Below, piece by piece: positions 24,168 to 31,051 of a stretch of DNA of 64,000 bases. Origin of the DNA: Streptomyces sp. NBC_00414. Its GTDB lineage: Bacteria > Actinomycetota > Actinomycetes > Streptomycetales > Streptomycetaceae. Under the pieces are notes generated by a model. It saw only the letters and a list, made by a program, of their open reading frames with translations. It searched no databases and was not told the DNA's origin. Both the position numbers and the translations under genes were made by a program. The stretch is taken from NCBI RefSeq assembly GCF_036038375.1, contig NZ_CP107935.1:9114001-9178000 (forward strand). Direction: 5' to 3'. Numbering within the stretch: the stretch's first letter is position 1; each line of letters begins with the position of its first letter.

Positions 24168-25335
24168 CCGTGGCGGGCTGCTGCCGCGGTACGAGCGCCG
24201 TCGTGCCGCCGGTCGAAGCCTCCGCCCGCCGGATACGGGTCCGCCGGACGACGTGCCGCACGGACCGTCCAAGACGCAGGTAGAAGCGGTCCGGCAGGAA
24301 CACGGCGTCCGCCACGATCATCGCGCCGGAGAAGAGCGGGAGTCCCATGAGCACCGCGATGCCCAGGTGCATGCCCAACAGCATCGTCAGTACCGGGTAC
24401 TTGAGCCGGCCGAACAGGACGAAGGGGAACGCGACCTGCAACAGCACGGTCAGGTAGCAGGCGACGGCGATCAGTACGTCGTGCTCGTCCGCCAGGAGCG
24501 ACAGTTCGGGCCAGGGCCTGAACAGGCCGAGGTTGAGGACGTAGTGGAGGGCGGTCCCGTTGCCCCAGGAGCCGCCCTGCACCTTGTAGAGCCCGGCGGA
24601 TCCGTAGAGGAAACAGACCTGGGCCGCGATGACGAACATGCCGCAGTTGTGGAGCACTGCCGTCAACCTCGTGCGGGACGCGCCCAGTTGATACCGGAGG
24701 CGGCCCGTGTCCAGGACCGCCGGCCCGGTCCTCGCCCCGCCCGGGGAAGTTCGCGGCCGGGCCCGGCGGGCGTCCAGGGACCAGCGGCGGCCGCACGCGG
24801 TGAAGACCAGGTACAACGCCATGAGGAGGATGAGATTGTCTCCTCCGTCGGTCATGAAGATGGCTCTGGCGTGGAAGGACGCGACCACGACCGCGAAGAG
24901 CACGGACACCGCTCTGGTGCGCCAGCCCAGCATGAACAGTGCGGATGTGACGAGGGCTGCCGCGTAACAGGCCTCGAAGTACGGTCGGCTGTCGGACAGG
25001 GTGAGGATGCTCGCCCACCCTGTCTGGTCGAACAGCTGCCTGGCCAGCTCGGGGGTCCACGGTGACCCGGGGCCCCAGATCTCGTCGCGGTTCGGGAACT
25101 CCCGCGACAGGAAGACCAGGTAGAGAAATCCGTAGCCGATACGCAGCACCGCGGCGGCGTACAGGCCGACCGGCCGCTCGGTCAGGACACCGAGAAGCAC
25201 ACCGAGCCGCTCCGGAGCCCGGCGCGGCTCGTCCCCGTGCGCCCCTCCGGCTCCTCCGGGTCCTCCGGGACCGTCGAGCCCGACGGGTCCTTCGGGCACA
25301 CGCCGGTTCGGTGCGACCGACTGCTCAGTTTCCAT
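24082..25335 (-). CDS. HTTM-domain membrane protein (vitamin K gamma-carboxylase-like)
   Basis: This 417-residue membrane protein has a Gly/Pro-rich N-terminal tail and several hydrophobic segments, including GLYAAAVLRIGYGFLYLVFL and a FHARAIFMTDGGDNLILLMALYL segment typical of HTTM proteins, the bacterial relatives of vitamin K-dependent gamma-carboxylase. Enzymatic function is unproven for most. ATG 25335 overlaps the stop of the upstream DUF5819-like gene by 11 bp, so the two are co-translated; this pairing recurs in actinobacteria. The last 25 residues are encoded opposite the end of the SKDH-repeat gene and are probably unconserved. Confidence 0.82.
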   Translation of the reverse strand: METEQSVAPNRRVPEGPVGLDGPGGPGGAGGAHGDEPRRAPERLGVLLGVLTERPVGLYAAAVLRIGYGFLYLVFLSREFPNRDEIWGPGSPWTPELARQLFDQTGWASILTLSDSRPYFEACYAAALVTSALFMLGWRTRAVSVLFAVVVASFHARAIFMTDGGDNLILLMALYLVFTACGRRWSLDARRARPRTSPGGARTGPAVLDTGRLRYQLGASRTRLTAVLHNCGMFVIAAQVCFLYGSAGLYKVQGGSWGNGTALHYVLNLGLFRPWPELSLLADEHDVLIAVACYLTVLLQVAFPFVLFGRLKYPVLTMLLGMHLGIAVLMGLPLFSGAMIVADAVFLPDRFYLRLGRSVRHVVRRTRIRRAEASTGGTTALVPRQQPATVSSVSGGYPAPTRTSCRATTPHGPSSPT

Positions 25336-26083
25336 GGGAGTCGACCTTCCACCAGGGCAGATATCGCGTATCGGCAGGCTTTGGAGCAGCGATGGGCGAG
25401 CCGGGGCCGTCAGCCGGTGCGATCGGCACCGTGATCACCCGCAGCTGGACGGACTCGAAGGCGCCGCCGCGGTGGGCGGTGAGGCGGTCCGCCGCGATGT
25501 TGGTCAGGTAGCGCTGCATCATCAACGCCCTTTGCGAGCGCGGCCGGTCGTCGCCCCCGTGCGTCTCCAGGTACGAACTCCAGGCCCTGCGCAGCATGTT
25601 CTGGGCCGTGTGGCTCGGGAACGGCTGGTGTCTCACCGCGGAGTTGTCGACGGCGGTCAGGTCGGACCAGCCGCTCACCCGCACACTGCCGTCCGGCGCG
25701 GTGTGCATGGTCCGTGCGGCGATCTGGTGGTTGACCGACTCGGGATCCGGCGCGAAGAGCCGCCAGTTCTGTTCGAACAGTGGGAAGACCCATGCGTCGA
25801 CCTGCCGGTTGTACTCCCGGGAGAGGGGGTTGGGAGGCGCCACGTGCAAAAACACCAGGAGCACGTGGATCAGCGCCGTCGCCAGGCAAAGGACCACGCC
25901 TGCTCCCGAGCCCGCCTTCAGGACACGTACGGGCCATGACGTGGGCTGTGGGGACACCCTGGGCGCTCGGCGTGCGGGAGGTCTCCCGCTCGCAGGGGGA
26001 ACCGGTTCGACCGCCGTCCGGTCCGCTTCGTCCGCCTCCACCGTTTCGACGCCGCCTCGCACGGCCCCACCCGGCTCTTCCAT
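25325..26083 (-). CDS. DUF5819-like single-pass membrane protein
   Basis: From the chosen ATG at 26083 (GGAGAA six bases upstream) the protein has 252 residues: a Pro/Arg-rich cytoplasmic tail, one transmembrane helix (GAGVVLCLATALIHVLLVFLH), and an extracytoplasmic domain with NPLSREYNRQVDAWVFPLFEQNWRLFAPDPESVN, the hallmark of DUF5819. A GTG start at 26179 would add 32 residues without a good ribosome site. It is translationally coupled to the HTTM gene. The partner relationship suggests one membrane complex, possibly acting on exported proteins; that is inference. Confidence 0.8.
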   Translation of the reverse strand: MEEPGGAVRGGVETVEADEADRTAVEPVPPASGRPPARRAPRVSPQPTSWPVRVLKAGSGAGVVLCLATALIHVLLVFLHVAPPNPLSREYNRQVDAWVFPLFEQNWRLFAPDPESVNHQIAARTMHTAPDGSVRVSGWSDLTAVDNSAVRHQPFPSHTAQNMLRRAWSSYLETHGGDDRPRSQRALMMQRYLTNIAADRLTAHRGGAFESVQLRVITVPIAPADGPGSPIAAPKPADTRYLPWWKVDSHGN

Positions 26084-26185
26084 CCCGGCTTCTCCGATTC
26101 TCCTGAGCCTCCACGGACGGCGCGTGACGGAATCGAAGACGATCCGATCCGCCGCGCGCCGTCCGCCCTCCTCGCTCACATCGAG

Positions 26186-27505
26186 CTAGGCGGCCTTCTC
26201 GTGGCGACCTTTGTGATCGTCGCCGTATCCGTCCTCGTGGCCGGGCTTGCCGCCGTGGCCGTCGTGGCCACCGTGATCGTCCGGCTTGCCGTGGCCGTGG
26301 CCGTGGTCGCCGGGCTTGCCGTCGTGACCGCCGTGGTGGTCATGACCGGGCTTGCCGGGCTTCTGCCCGTGATGGTCATGGCCGTTTCCACCGCTGGAGC
26401 CGCCATGGCCGCCACCCGTGGAGCCGCCATGGCCGCCACCCGTGGAGCCGCCGTGACCGCCACCCGTGGAGCCGCCGGGGGCACCGCCCGTGGAGCCGCC
26501 GGGAGCACCAGCCGTTGCGCCGCCGCTGGTGGCGCCCGCGATGAGGCCGCCGAGGACGCCGCCGGTGGTGCCACCGCTCGTCAGGACGCCGCCGAGCAGC
26601 CCGCCGGTGGTACCACCGGTTCCGCCACCGGTCGGCACACCGCCGATGACCCCGACCGTGGTGTTGCCCGTGGTGCCCGCCGTGGTGCCACCGGTCGTGG
26701 CGCCGGCGATCAGACCACCCGAGACGAGACCTCCGGTGGCTCCGCCGGTGGTCCCGCCGGTGCCCGCGGTGCAGGTGCCCCGGTTGATCACGTTGGTGTC
26801 CAGGGTCACGGCGCCGTTACGGGCCAGTGCCCGGCCGTCGATGCTCGCTCCCGTGGTGACGCTGATCGAGGTCAGGGCCAGGATGGTGCCCACAAAGGTG
26901 GAGTCGGTGCCGAGCGTGGCCGAACTGCCGACCTTCCAGTACACGTTGCACGGCGAAGCGCCGTTGACGAGGAGCACCCGGCTGGCGGACGCCGTCGTCA
27001 GACCGGAGCCGACCTGGAACACCCAGACGGCGTTCGGGTCGCCCTGGGCGTCGAGCGTGAGGGTGCCGGTGAGCCCGAGGGTGGAGGAAGCGGTGTAGAC
27101 ACCCGGTACCAGCGTCAGGCCACCGGCGTCCGGGGGAAGGGCGGCATCCGTGGCCTGCCCGGCAGCGTCGTTGTAGGCCGCGACCAAGTCGCTCTTCGCC
27201 TGGGCCGCCACGGCGTCCGCGGAATGCTGGGTCCCCAGGACGATTCCTGGCGGGAATCCCGTGATCGCTGTGCCGGGGTGCACTCCGAGATCCCCGGTGA
27301 TCTGCGAGGGCCCGGTATTGGTGACCTCGGCACCGGCCAGAACGGCAAAGCTTCCCGCCGTACCGAGAGGAACCGGGGTGGCAATGGCATCGGCGCGTGT
27401 CGTCGTCATCGCGAGAACGGCAGCGGCGAGCACCACGGCCGTTACCGCCGCGATCCAAGCCGACATGGTGCGCCGCATTGGTGCGTCAGGAATATTCAGC
27501 GTCAT
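26186..27505 (-). CDS. Secreted ice-binding-like (DUF3494) protein with Gly/Thr linker and His-rich tail
   Basis: This 439-residue protein has a signal peptide (MRRTMSAWIAAVTAVVLAAAVLAMTTTRADA), then a domain of about 200 residues with GTAGSFAVLAGAEVTNTGPSQITGDLG, PGVYTASSTLGLTGTLTLDA and WKVGSSATLGTDSTFVGTILA, the sequence signature of the DUF3494 ice-binding/adhesin beta-solenoid. It continues with about 110 residues of GGTTGG-type linker and ends in a His/Asp/Gly/Lys-rich tail (GHDHHGQKPGKPGHDHH and variants). ATG 27505 has CAGGAG 12 bases upstream. The tail could bind metal ions or cell-wall polymers. In mesophilic actinomycetes such domains may act in adhesion; ice binding itself is not implied. 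Confidence 0.85.
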   Translation of the reverse strand: MTLNIPDAPMRRTMSAWIAAVTAVVLAAAVLAMTTTRADAIATPVPLGTAGSFAVLAGAEVTNTGPSQITGDLGVHPGTAITGFPPGIVLGTQHSADAVAAQAKSDLVAAYNDAAGQATDAALPPDAGGLTLVPGVYTASSTLGLTGTLTLDAQGDPNAVWVFQVGSGLTTASASRVLLVNGASPCNVYWKVGSSATLGTDSTFVGTILALTSISVTTGASIDGRALARNGAVTLDTNVINRGTCTAGTGGTTGGATGGLVSGGLIAGATTGGTTAGTTGNTTVGVIGGVPTGGGTGGTTGGLLGGVLTSGGTTGGVLGGLIAGATSGGATAGAPGGSTGGAPGGSTGGGHGGSTGGGHGGSTGGGHGGSSGGNGHDHHGQKPGKPGHDHHGGHDGKPGDHGHGHGKPDDHGGHDGHGGKPGHEDGYGDDHKGRHEKAA

Positions 27506-27978
27506 CGAGGGGCCAACTCCTGTGAGGGGATGGGGCCTGCCCGGCGGTTCTCGGCCGCACGGAATCGCCTGTTTCTGTCGCTGGAATATTACGCAGATGA
27601 TGAATCTGGCGACGTTCAATTCGAGCTGAATTGTTTGAATCGGCCAGAGAGATGCGAAATGCATAGGTATACTTAAAGGGCCGGATGCCGCCAATTTCCT
27701 GCGGCTGGGCCCGCCGTGAAATTCATTCCCGCCATGGTCATGCCGCTTTGAAAAAGTGTGTGGTGTGTGTAGATCCCGGATGAGTGCGGATCGGCAGGGC
27801 GCGTGAGAATTGCCGAGCCGCACTGACAGTAGGAATATCGAAAATGGGTCGATTCACTCCTACGTGCAGGCGACCGAAAGGGTAACTCGGGCGTGTGCGC
27901 GTCGATGTCGGCGTCGGCCTCGGTCCTTCGGTACTCGGCGTACTCGGCATTCGATACCGAAGCCGTCAGGAGACGCGA
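27506..27978. other. AT-rich intergenic region between two exported-protein genes
   Basis: No convincing gene is seen. GC content falls well below the surroundings (for example GGAATATTACGCAG and GCATAGGTATACTTAAAG), as expected for the promoter and 5' leader of the ice-binding-like gene. A short stop-rich zone near 27830-27900 separates it from the end of the next gene. Confidence 0.45.
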
Positions 27979-28923
27979 TCACTTTCCGAACAGGCCCGAG
28001 ACCGCGTCGGCCAGTCCGTCGAGGAGGCCGGACGCGGGTGTGCCGGTCGGGGAGGGTTCCGTCGAGGAGTCCGGGGGAGTGGGGTCGGCCGAACTCGGAG
28101 CAGTGGTCGGCTCCTGGATCACGTCGGGGGACGCCGCCCCGCTCGGCTGCCCGGCGACCGCTTCCGTACCGCCGGCGGGTGGTGACGCCGCGTCGCTGGC
28201 CCTGGTGGACGGGCTGGAGTCGGACGACTGGCCCGGTGCGGCGTTCGAGCCCTTCTTGCCCGTCGGTGAGCCGGTCGTCACGTCCGTGTCCGTGGGCCCG
28301 GTCCCCTTCCTGGTCGGGGCCCCCGCGGCGGTGGACGAGGGGTTGTCGGCGGCCGGTGCGCCGGATCCCTGCTGTTCCGGCCGCTGCGCCTCGTCCACGC
28401 TTCGGTTCTGGCCGGCGCCACCGAGCATGCCGGGTATCTGGAGCCAGGGTGCGGTGGAGTTGCCGCCGGTGACCGCGAGGCCCAGGGTGGCGGCCGAGCA
28501 CACGCACCCGACCGCCACGAGCCAGCCCATCCGGCGCAGCCCGTTGGCCCGCCGGCCGCTGGGATCGACGAACACGGGCCCACCGCCCGCCGGCGGTACG
28601 GAAGCGGTCGCCGGGCCGAAGCCGTCCGTGGCGTGTCCGGTGGAGTCGGCGCCGCCCGGAGCGTCGTCGTCGACGGTGCCGGCTTGAGCCGTCACGGCCG
28701 TTACGGCGTCCGCGTCACGGGACTCTGCTGTGCGAGCCGTGTCACGGGACTCTGCTGTGCGAGCCGTGTCACGGGACTCTGCTGTGTGAGCCGTGTCGGC
28801 CAGGTCCGACTGTCGCGCGGCGCCCTCAAGGTCCGGCTCCCGAACATCGTGCTCGACACGGTCCATGACGTCCGTACCGTGCTTCGGGCGTATGTGCCCT
28901 TCCTCGCCCGCCTTGCCTGTCAT
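27979..28923 (-). CDS. Single-pass membrane protein with disordered flanks and nonapeptide repeats
   Basis: This 314-residue protein starts at ATG 28923 with AAGGG eight bases upstream. The cytoplasmic part of about 120 residues is acidic and contains three tandem copies of the nonapeptide ESRDTARTA, encoded by a 27-bp DNA repeat at 28714-28794. A single transmembrane helix (MGWLVAVGCVCSAATLGLAV) follows, then TGGNSTAPWLQIPGML and a long Ser/Thr/Pro-rich extracytoplasmic region ending in LLDGLADAVSGLFGK. I do not recognise a function. The layout resembles Streptomyces membrane proteins found near glycan-synthesis genes, but no such genes are adjacent here. Confidence 0.72.
   Translation of the reverse strand: MTGKAGEEGHIRPKHGTDVMDRVEHDVREPDLEGAARQSDLADTAHTAESRDTARTAESRDTARTAESRDADAVTAVTAQAGTVDDDAPGGADSTGHATDGFGPATASVPPAGGGPVFVDPSGRRANGLRRMGWLVAVGCVCSAATLGLAVTGGNSTAPWLQIPGMLGGAGQNRSVDEAQRPEQQGSGAPAADNPSSTAAGAPTRKGTGPTDTDVTTGSPTGKKGSNAAPGQSSDSSPSTRASDAASPPAGGTEAVAGQPSGAASPDVIQEPTTAPSSADPTPPDSSTEPSPTGTPASGLLDGLADAVSGLFGK
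28714..28794. repeat. 27-bp tandem repeat, three copies, in frame
   Basis: Units begin at 28714, 28741 and 28768; the first two are identical and the third differs by one base. The period equals nine codons, so copy-number change would keep the reading frame of the membrane protein gene. Confidence 0.85.
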
Positions 28924-29520
28924 GCAACTGCCCTTTCGCTGAAGTTCTGTTGTCCCGGCACCGCGGCCGGAGCCTCGTCCGGCAGCCGGGGGTGACGCCC
29001 TGCGACCGGGGGCCGCCCGCGCGTCGTGAGTCTGCGCAAGTGATCCGTTGCCACTGGTGTGCACGGATTGGTCCGCGGAGGAAAAGTTTTGCCGCGGTCG
29101 CACTACCGGTCGCAGTCGCAACTCACGCCCCGGAAACGGGATCTGGAACCGGAGTCCGGTACCGCGATCCGGAAGGGCGGCCCGGCGTTCGCGTCGGCCG
29201 GTCGCCTCGTGTGACGCACCGGTGGCCTCGAACAGCCGTGGTCGGAGCGGCTGGTGGCGTCGTCGGCACCCCAATTGTGCCTTGCTTCCGAAGCGGACGT
29301 GACCGCGGGGCCGACCGTCGCCGTCGGAGAGGCGACGGTTCCGTCCGTTTCGAGGCCGCGCCGTTCGAGTCGTTCCACCTCGAATCCCCGGCTTCTGCCT
29401 GGTGCCGGGCGCGGTCCGCGAGCGCCACGAGGGCCGGGACGTCTCCGGTGGCAACCGCAACTTCGGCCGGCTGCTCCACCGCGACGAGGGTTCGACGGCG
29501 CGGTCGCCGTTGACAGGATC
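28924..29520. other. Intergenic region without a supported gene
   Basis: About 600 bp lie between the divergent membrane-protein and hydrolase genes. Frames open here show no recognisable protein, ribosome sites or conserved motif. The promoter of the membrane-protein gene should lie near 28930-29100 and that of the hydrolase operon near 29480-29560. Confidence 0.4.
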
Positions 29521-29559
29521 GGCTAATGGGATTAGCTTTTGGCTAACAACATTAGCCAA
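29521..29559 (+). promoter_or_regulatory. Two adjacent palindromic operators of the TetR regulator
   Basis: Site 1 (29521-29536) reads GGCTAATGGGATTAGC. Site 2 (29539-29559) has arms TTGGCTAA and TTAGCCAA around a 5-base spacer and is perfect. Both share the half-site GGCTAA. They lie 19-57 bp before the hydrolase start and probably cover its promoter, so the co-transcribed TetR protein is the likely ligand. Confidence 0.75.
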
Positions 29560-29577
29560 TACGACCTGGGAGATGCC

Positions 29578-30414
29578 ATGACCGAGTACCTTGCCGTCGA
29601 CGGCGGCACCATCGCTTACGAGGTGGCGGGGTCCGGCCCGCTGATCGTCCTCGCGCACGGCATGGGCGACAGCCGTGCCGCGTACCGTGCGCTGATCCCG
29701 TCGCTGGTGGCGGCGGGCCACCGGGTCGCCGCCGTCGATCTGCGCGGCTGCGGCGAATCCAGCGCCGTCTGGCCGGCCTGGAGCCGCACCGCGATCGCCG
29801 GCGACCTGCTCGCCCTGATCCGTCACCTGGGCGGCCCGGCCGTACTCGTCGGCCACTCGATCTCCGGCGGCGCCGCGACCATCGCCGCGGCGCAGGAGCC
29901 CTCACTGATCACCGCGGTCGTCGAGTTGGCGCCGTTCACCCGCAAGCAGTCGGTCAGCCTCGGTGACCTGCGCCTCAAGCGCTACCGGCAGGGCATGCTG
30001 CGACTGCTCGGCGCCGGTGTGTTCGGCAGCGTGGGGCAGTGGCGCTCGTACCTCGACGTGGCCTACCCCGGCGTGAAGCCGGCCCACTGGGCCGAGCGGC
30101 TCGGCCGTATCGACTCCCTGATGCGCGAGCCGGGCCGGATGAAGGCCATGCAGGGCATGGGCCGCAGCGCCCCGACCGACGCGGGCGCGCAGCTCGGCAA
30201 CGTCCGCTGCCCGGTCCTGGTCGTGATGGGCACCCTCGACCCCGACTGGGCCGACCCGCACGCCGAGGGGGCGGCGATCGTCGACGACCTGCCGTCCGGC
30301 CTCGGTCGCCTTGAGATGATCGAGGGCGCCGGACACTATCCGCACGACCAGTTCCCCGACGAGGTGCTTTCGCTCATGCTCGACTTCCTGCGGTCGGACG
30401 CCGCCCGTGCCTAG
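29578..30414 (+). CDS. Alpha/beta hydrolase
   Basis: This 278-residue alpha/beta hydrolase has the oxyanion segment HGMGDSR, the nucleophile elbow VGHSISGG with Ser94, an acid in GTLDPDW, and the late histidine in GAGHYPHDQ, so the triad is complete. I chose ATG 29578, preceded by GGGAG, because an in-frame ATG 39 bp earlier lies inside the operator. The downstream TetR gene overlaps it by 8 bp. The family covers esterases, lactonases and epoxide hydrolases; substrate unknown. Expression is likely induced by the TetR ligand. Confidence 0.9.
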   Translation: MTEYLAVDGGTIAYEVAGSGPLIVLAHGMGDSRAAYRALIPSLVAAGHRVAAVDLRGCGESSAVWPAWSRTAIAGDLLALIRHLGGPAVLVGHSISGGAATIAAAQEPSLITAVVELAPFTRKQSVSLGDLRLKRYRQGMLRLLGAGVFGSVGQWRSYLDVAYPGVKPAHWAERLGRIDSLMREPGRMKAMQGMGRSAPTDAGAQLGNVRCPVLVVMGTLDPDWADPHAEGAAIVDDLPSGLGRLEMIEGAGHYPHDQFPDEVLSLMLDFLRSDAARA

Positions 30415-30988
30415 GGCCGGCCTGGACCCGGCGGCCGTGGTCGCGGCCGGGGCCGCCCTCGCCGACGAGGTGGGCTTCGCCCGCCTGACGATGGGCCTGC
30501 TGGCCGGGCGGCTGGGCGTGCGCACGCCGTCCCTGTACAAACACGTGGACGGCCAGGAGGACCTCAACCGGCGCATCGCGGCCCTGGCGATGAGCGAGGC
30601 GGCCGACGCCGTCGGCGGCGCGGTCCAGGGTTACGCGGGCCGCGATGCCCTGGCGGCCGCCGCGCGCGCCTTCCGCGCCTTCGTCCTGGAGCATCCCGGC
30701 CGGTACGCCGCGACGATCGGCGTGGAACCGACCGACCGGGACGATCCGATGGCCGTCGCGGGCCGGCGGCTGCTCGGAGCGTTCACGGCGGTTCTGCGCG
30801 GCTACGAGATCCCGGAGTCCGACGTGGACCACGCCCTGCGCATGCTCCGCAGCCTCTGCCACGGGTTCGCCACGCTGCAGGCGGCCGACGGCTTCCAGTG
30901 GAGCGCCGACATCGACGAGAGCTTCGAGTGGCTGATCACCTTCGCCGACCGGGGCCTGCGCGCGGTGAACACTACGAACCCGCAGTGA
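30407..30988 (+). CDS. TetR-family regulator
   Basis: This 193-residue TetR regulator has the helix-turn-helix in residues 24-47 (LTMGLLAGRLGVRTPSLYKHVDG), with the GVRTPSLYKHV recognition segment characteristic of the subgroup with a WHG-type C-terminal domain. The GTG start at 30407 lies inside the hydrolase gene (8-bp overlap), so the two are co-expressed. It should repress its own operon through the palindromes at 29521-29559. The last codons and stop lie in a degenerate GTGAACCC repeat (30963-31049). Confidence 0.9.
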   Translation: MPRAGLDPAAVVAAGAALADEVGFARLTMGLLAGRLGVRTPSLYKHVDGQEDLNRRIAALAMSEAADAVGGAVQGYAGRDALAAAARAFRAFVLEHPGRYAATIGVEPTDRDDPMAVAGRRLLGAFTAVLRGYEIPESDVDHALRMLRSLCHGFATLQAADGFQWSADIDESFEWLITFADRGLRAVNTTNPQ

Positions 30989-31049
30989 ACCTGCGCGCGC
31001 GTTGAACACATGAACCCGCGGTGAACCCGCGCGCACGGTGAACCCGCGA
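30963..31049. repeat. Degenerate GTGAACCCGCG repeats over the end of the TetR gene
   Basis: GTGAACC-type units recur at about 30965, 30984, 31021 and 31038, and a 36-bp unit starting GAACCCGC repeats at 30976 and 31012. The array includes the TetR stop codon and fills the gap to the NhaA gene. A similar GTGAAC array is at the SDR/threonine-aldolase junction (54719-54766). Confidence 0.6.
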
Positions 31050-31051
31050 CG

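Noticed and set aside
26201..27676. Plus-strand 491-codon open frame opposite the ice-binding-like gene
   Set aside because: Its repeats are the complement of the GGTTGG linker DNA, and the minus strand encodes a signal peptide plus a known domain.
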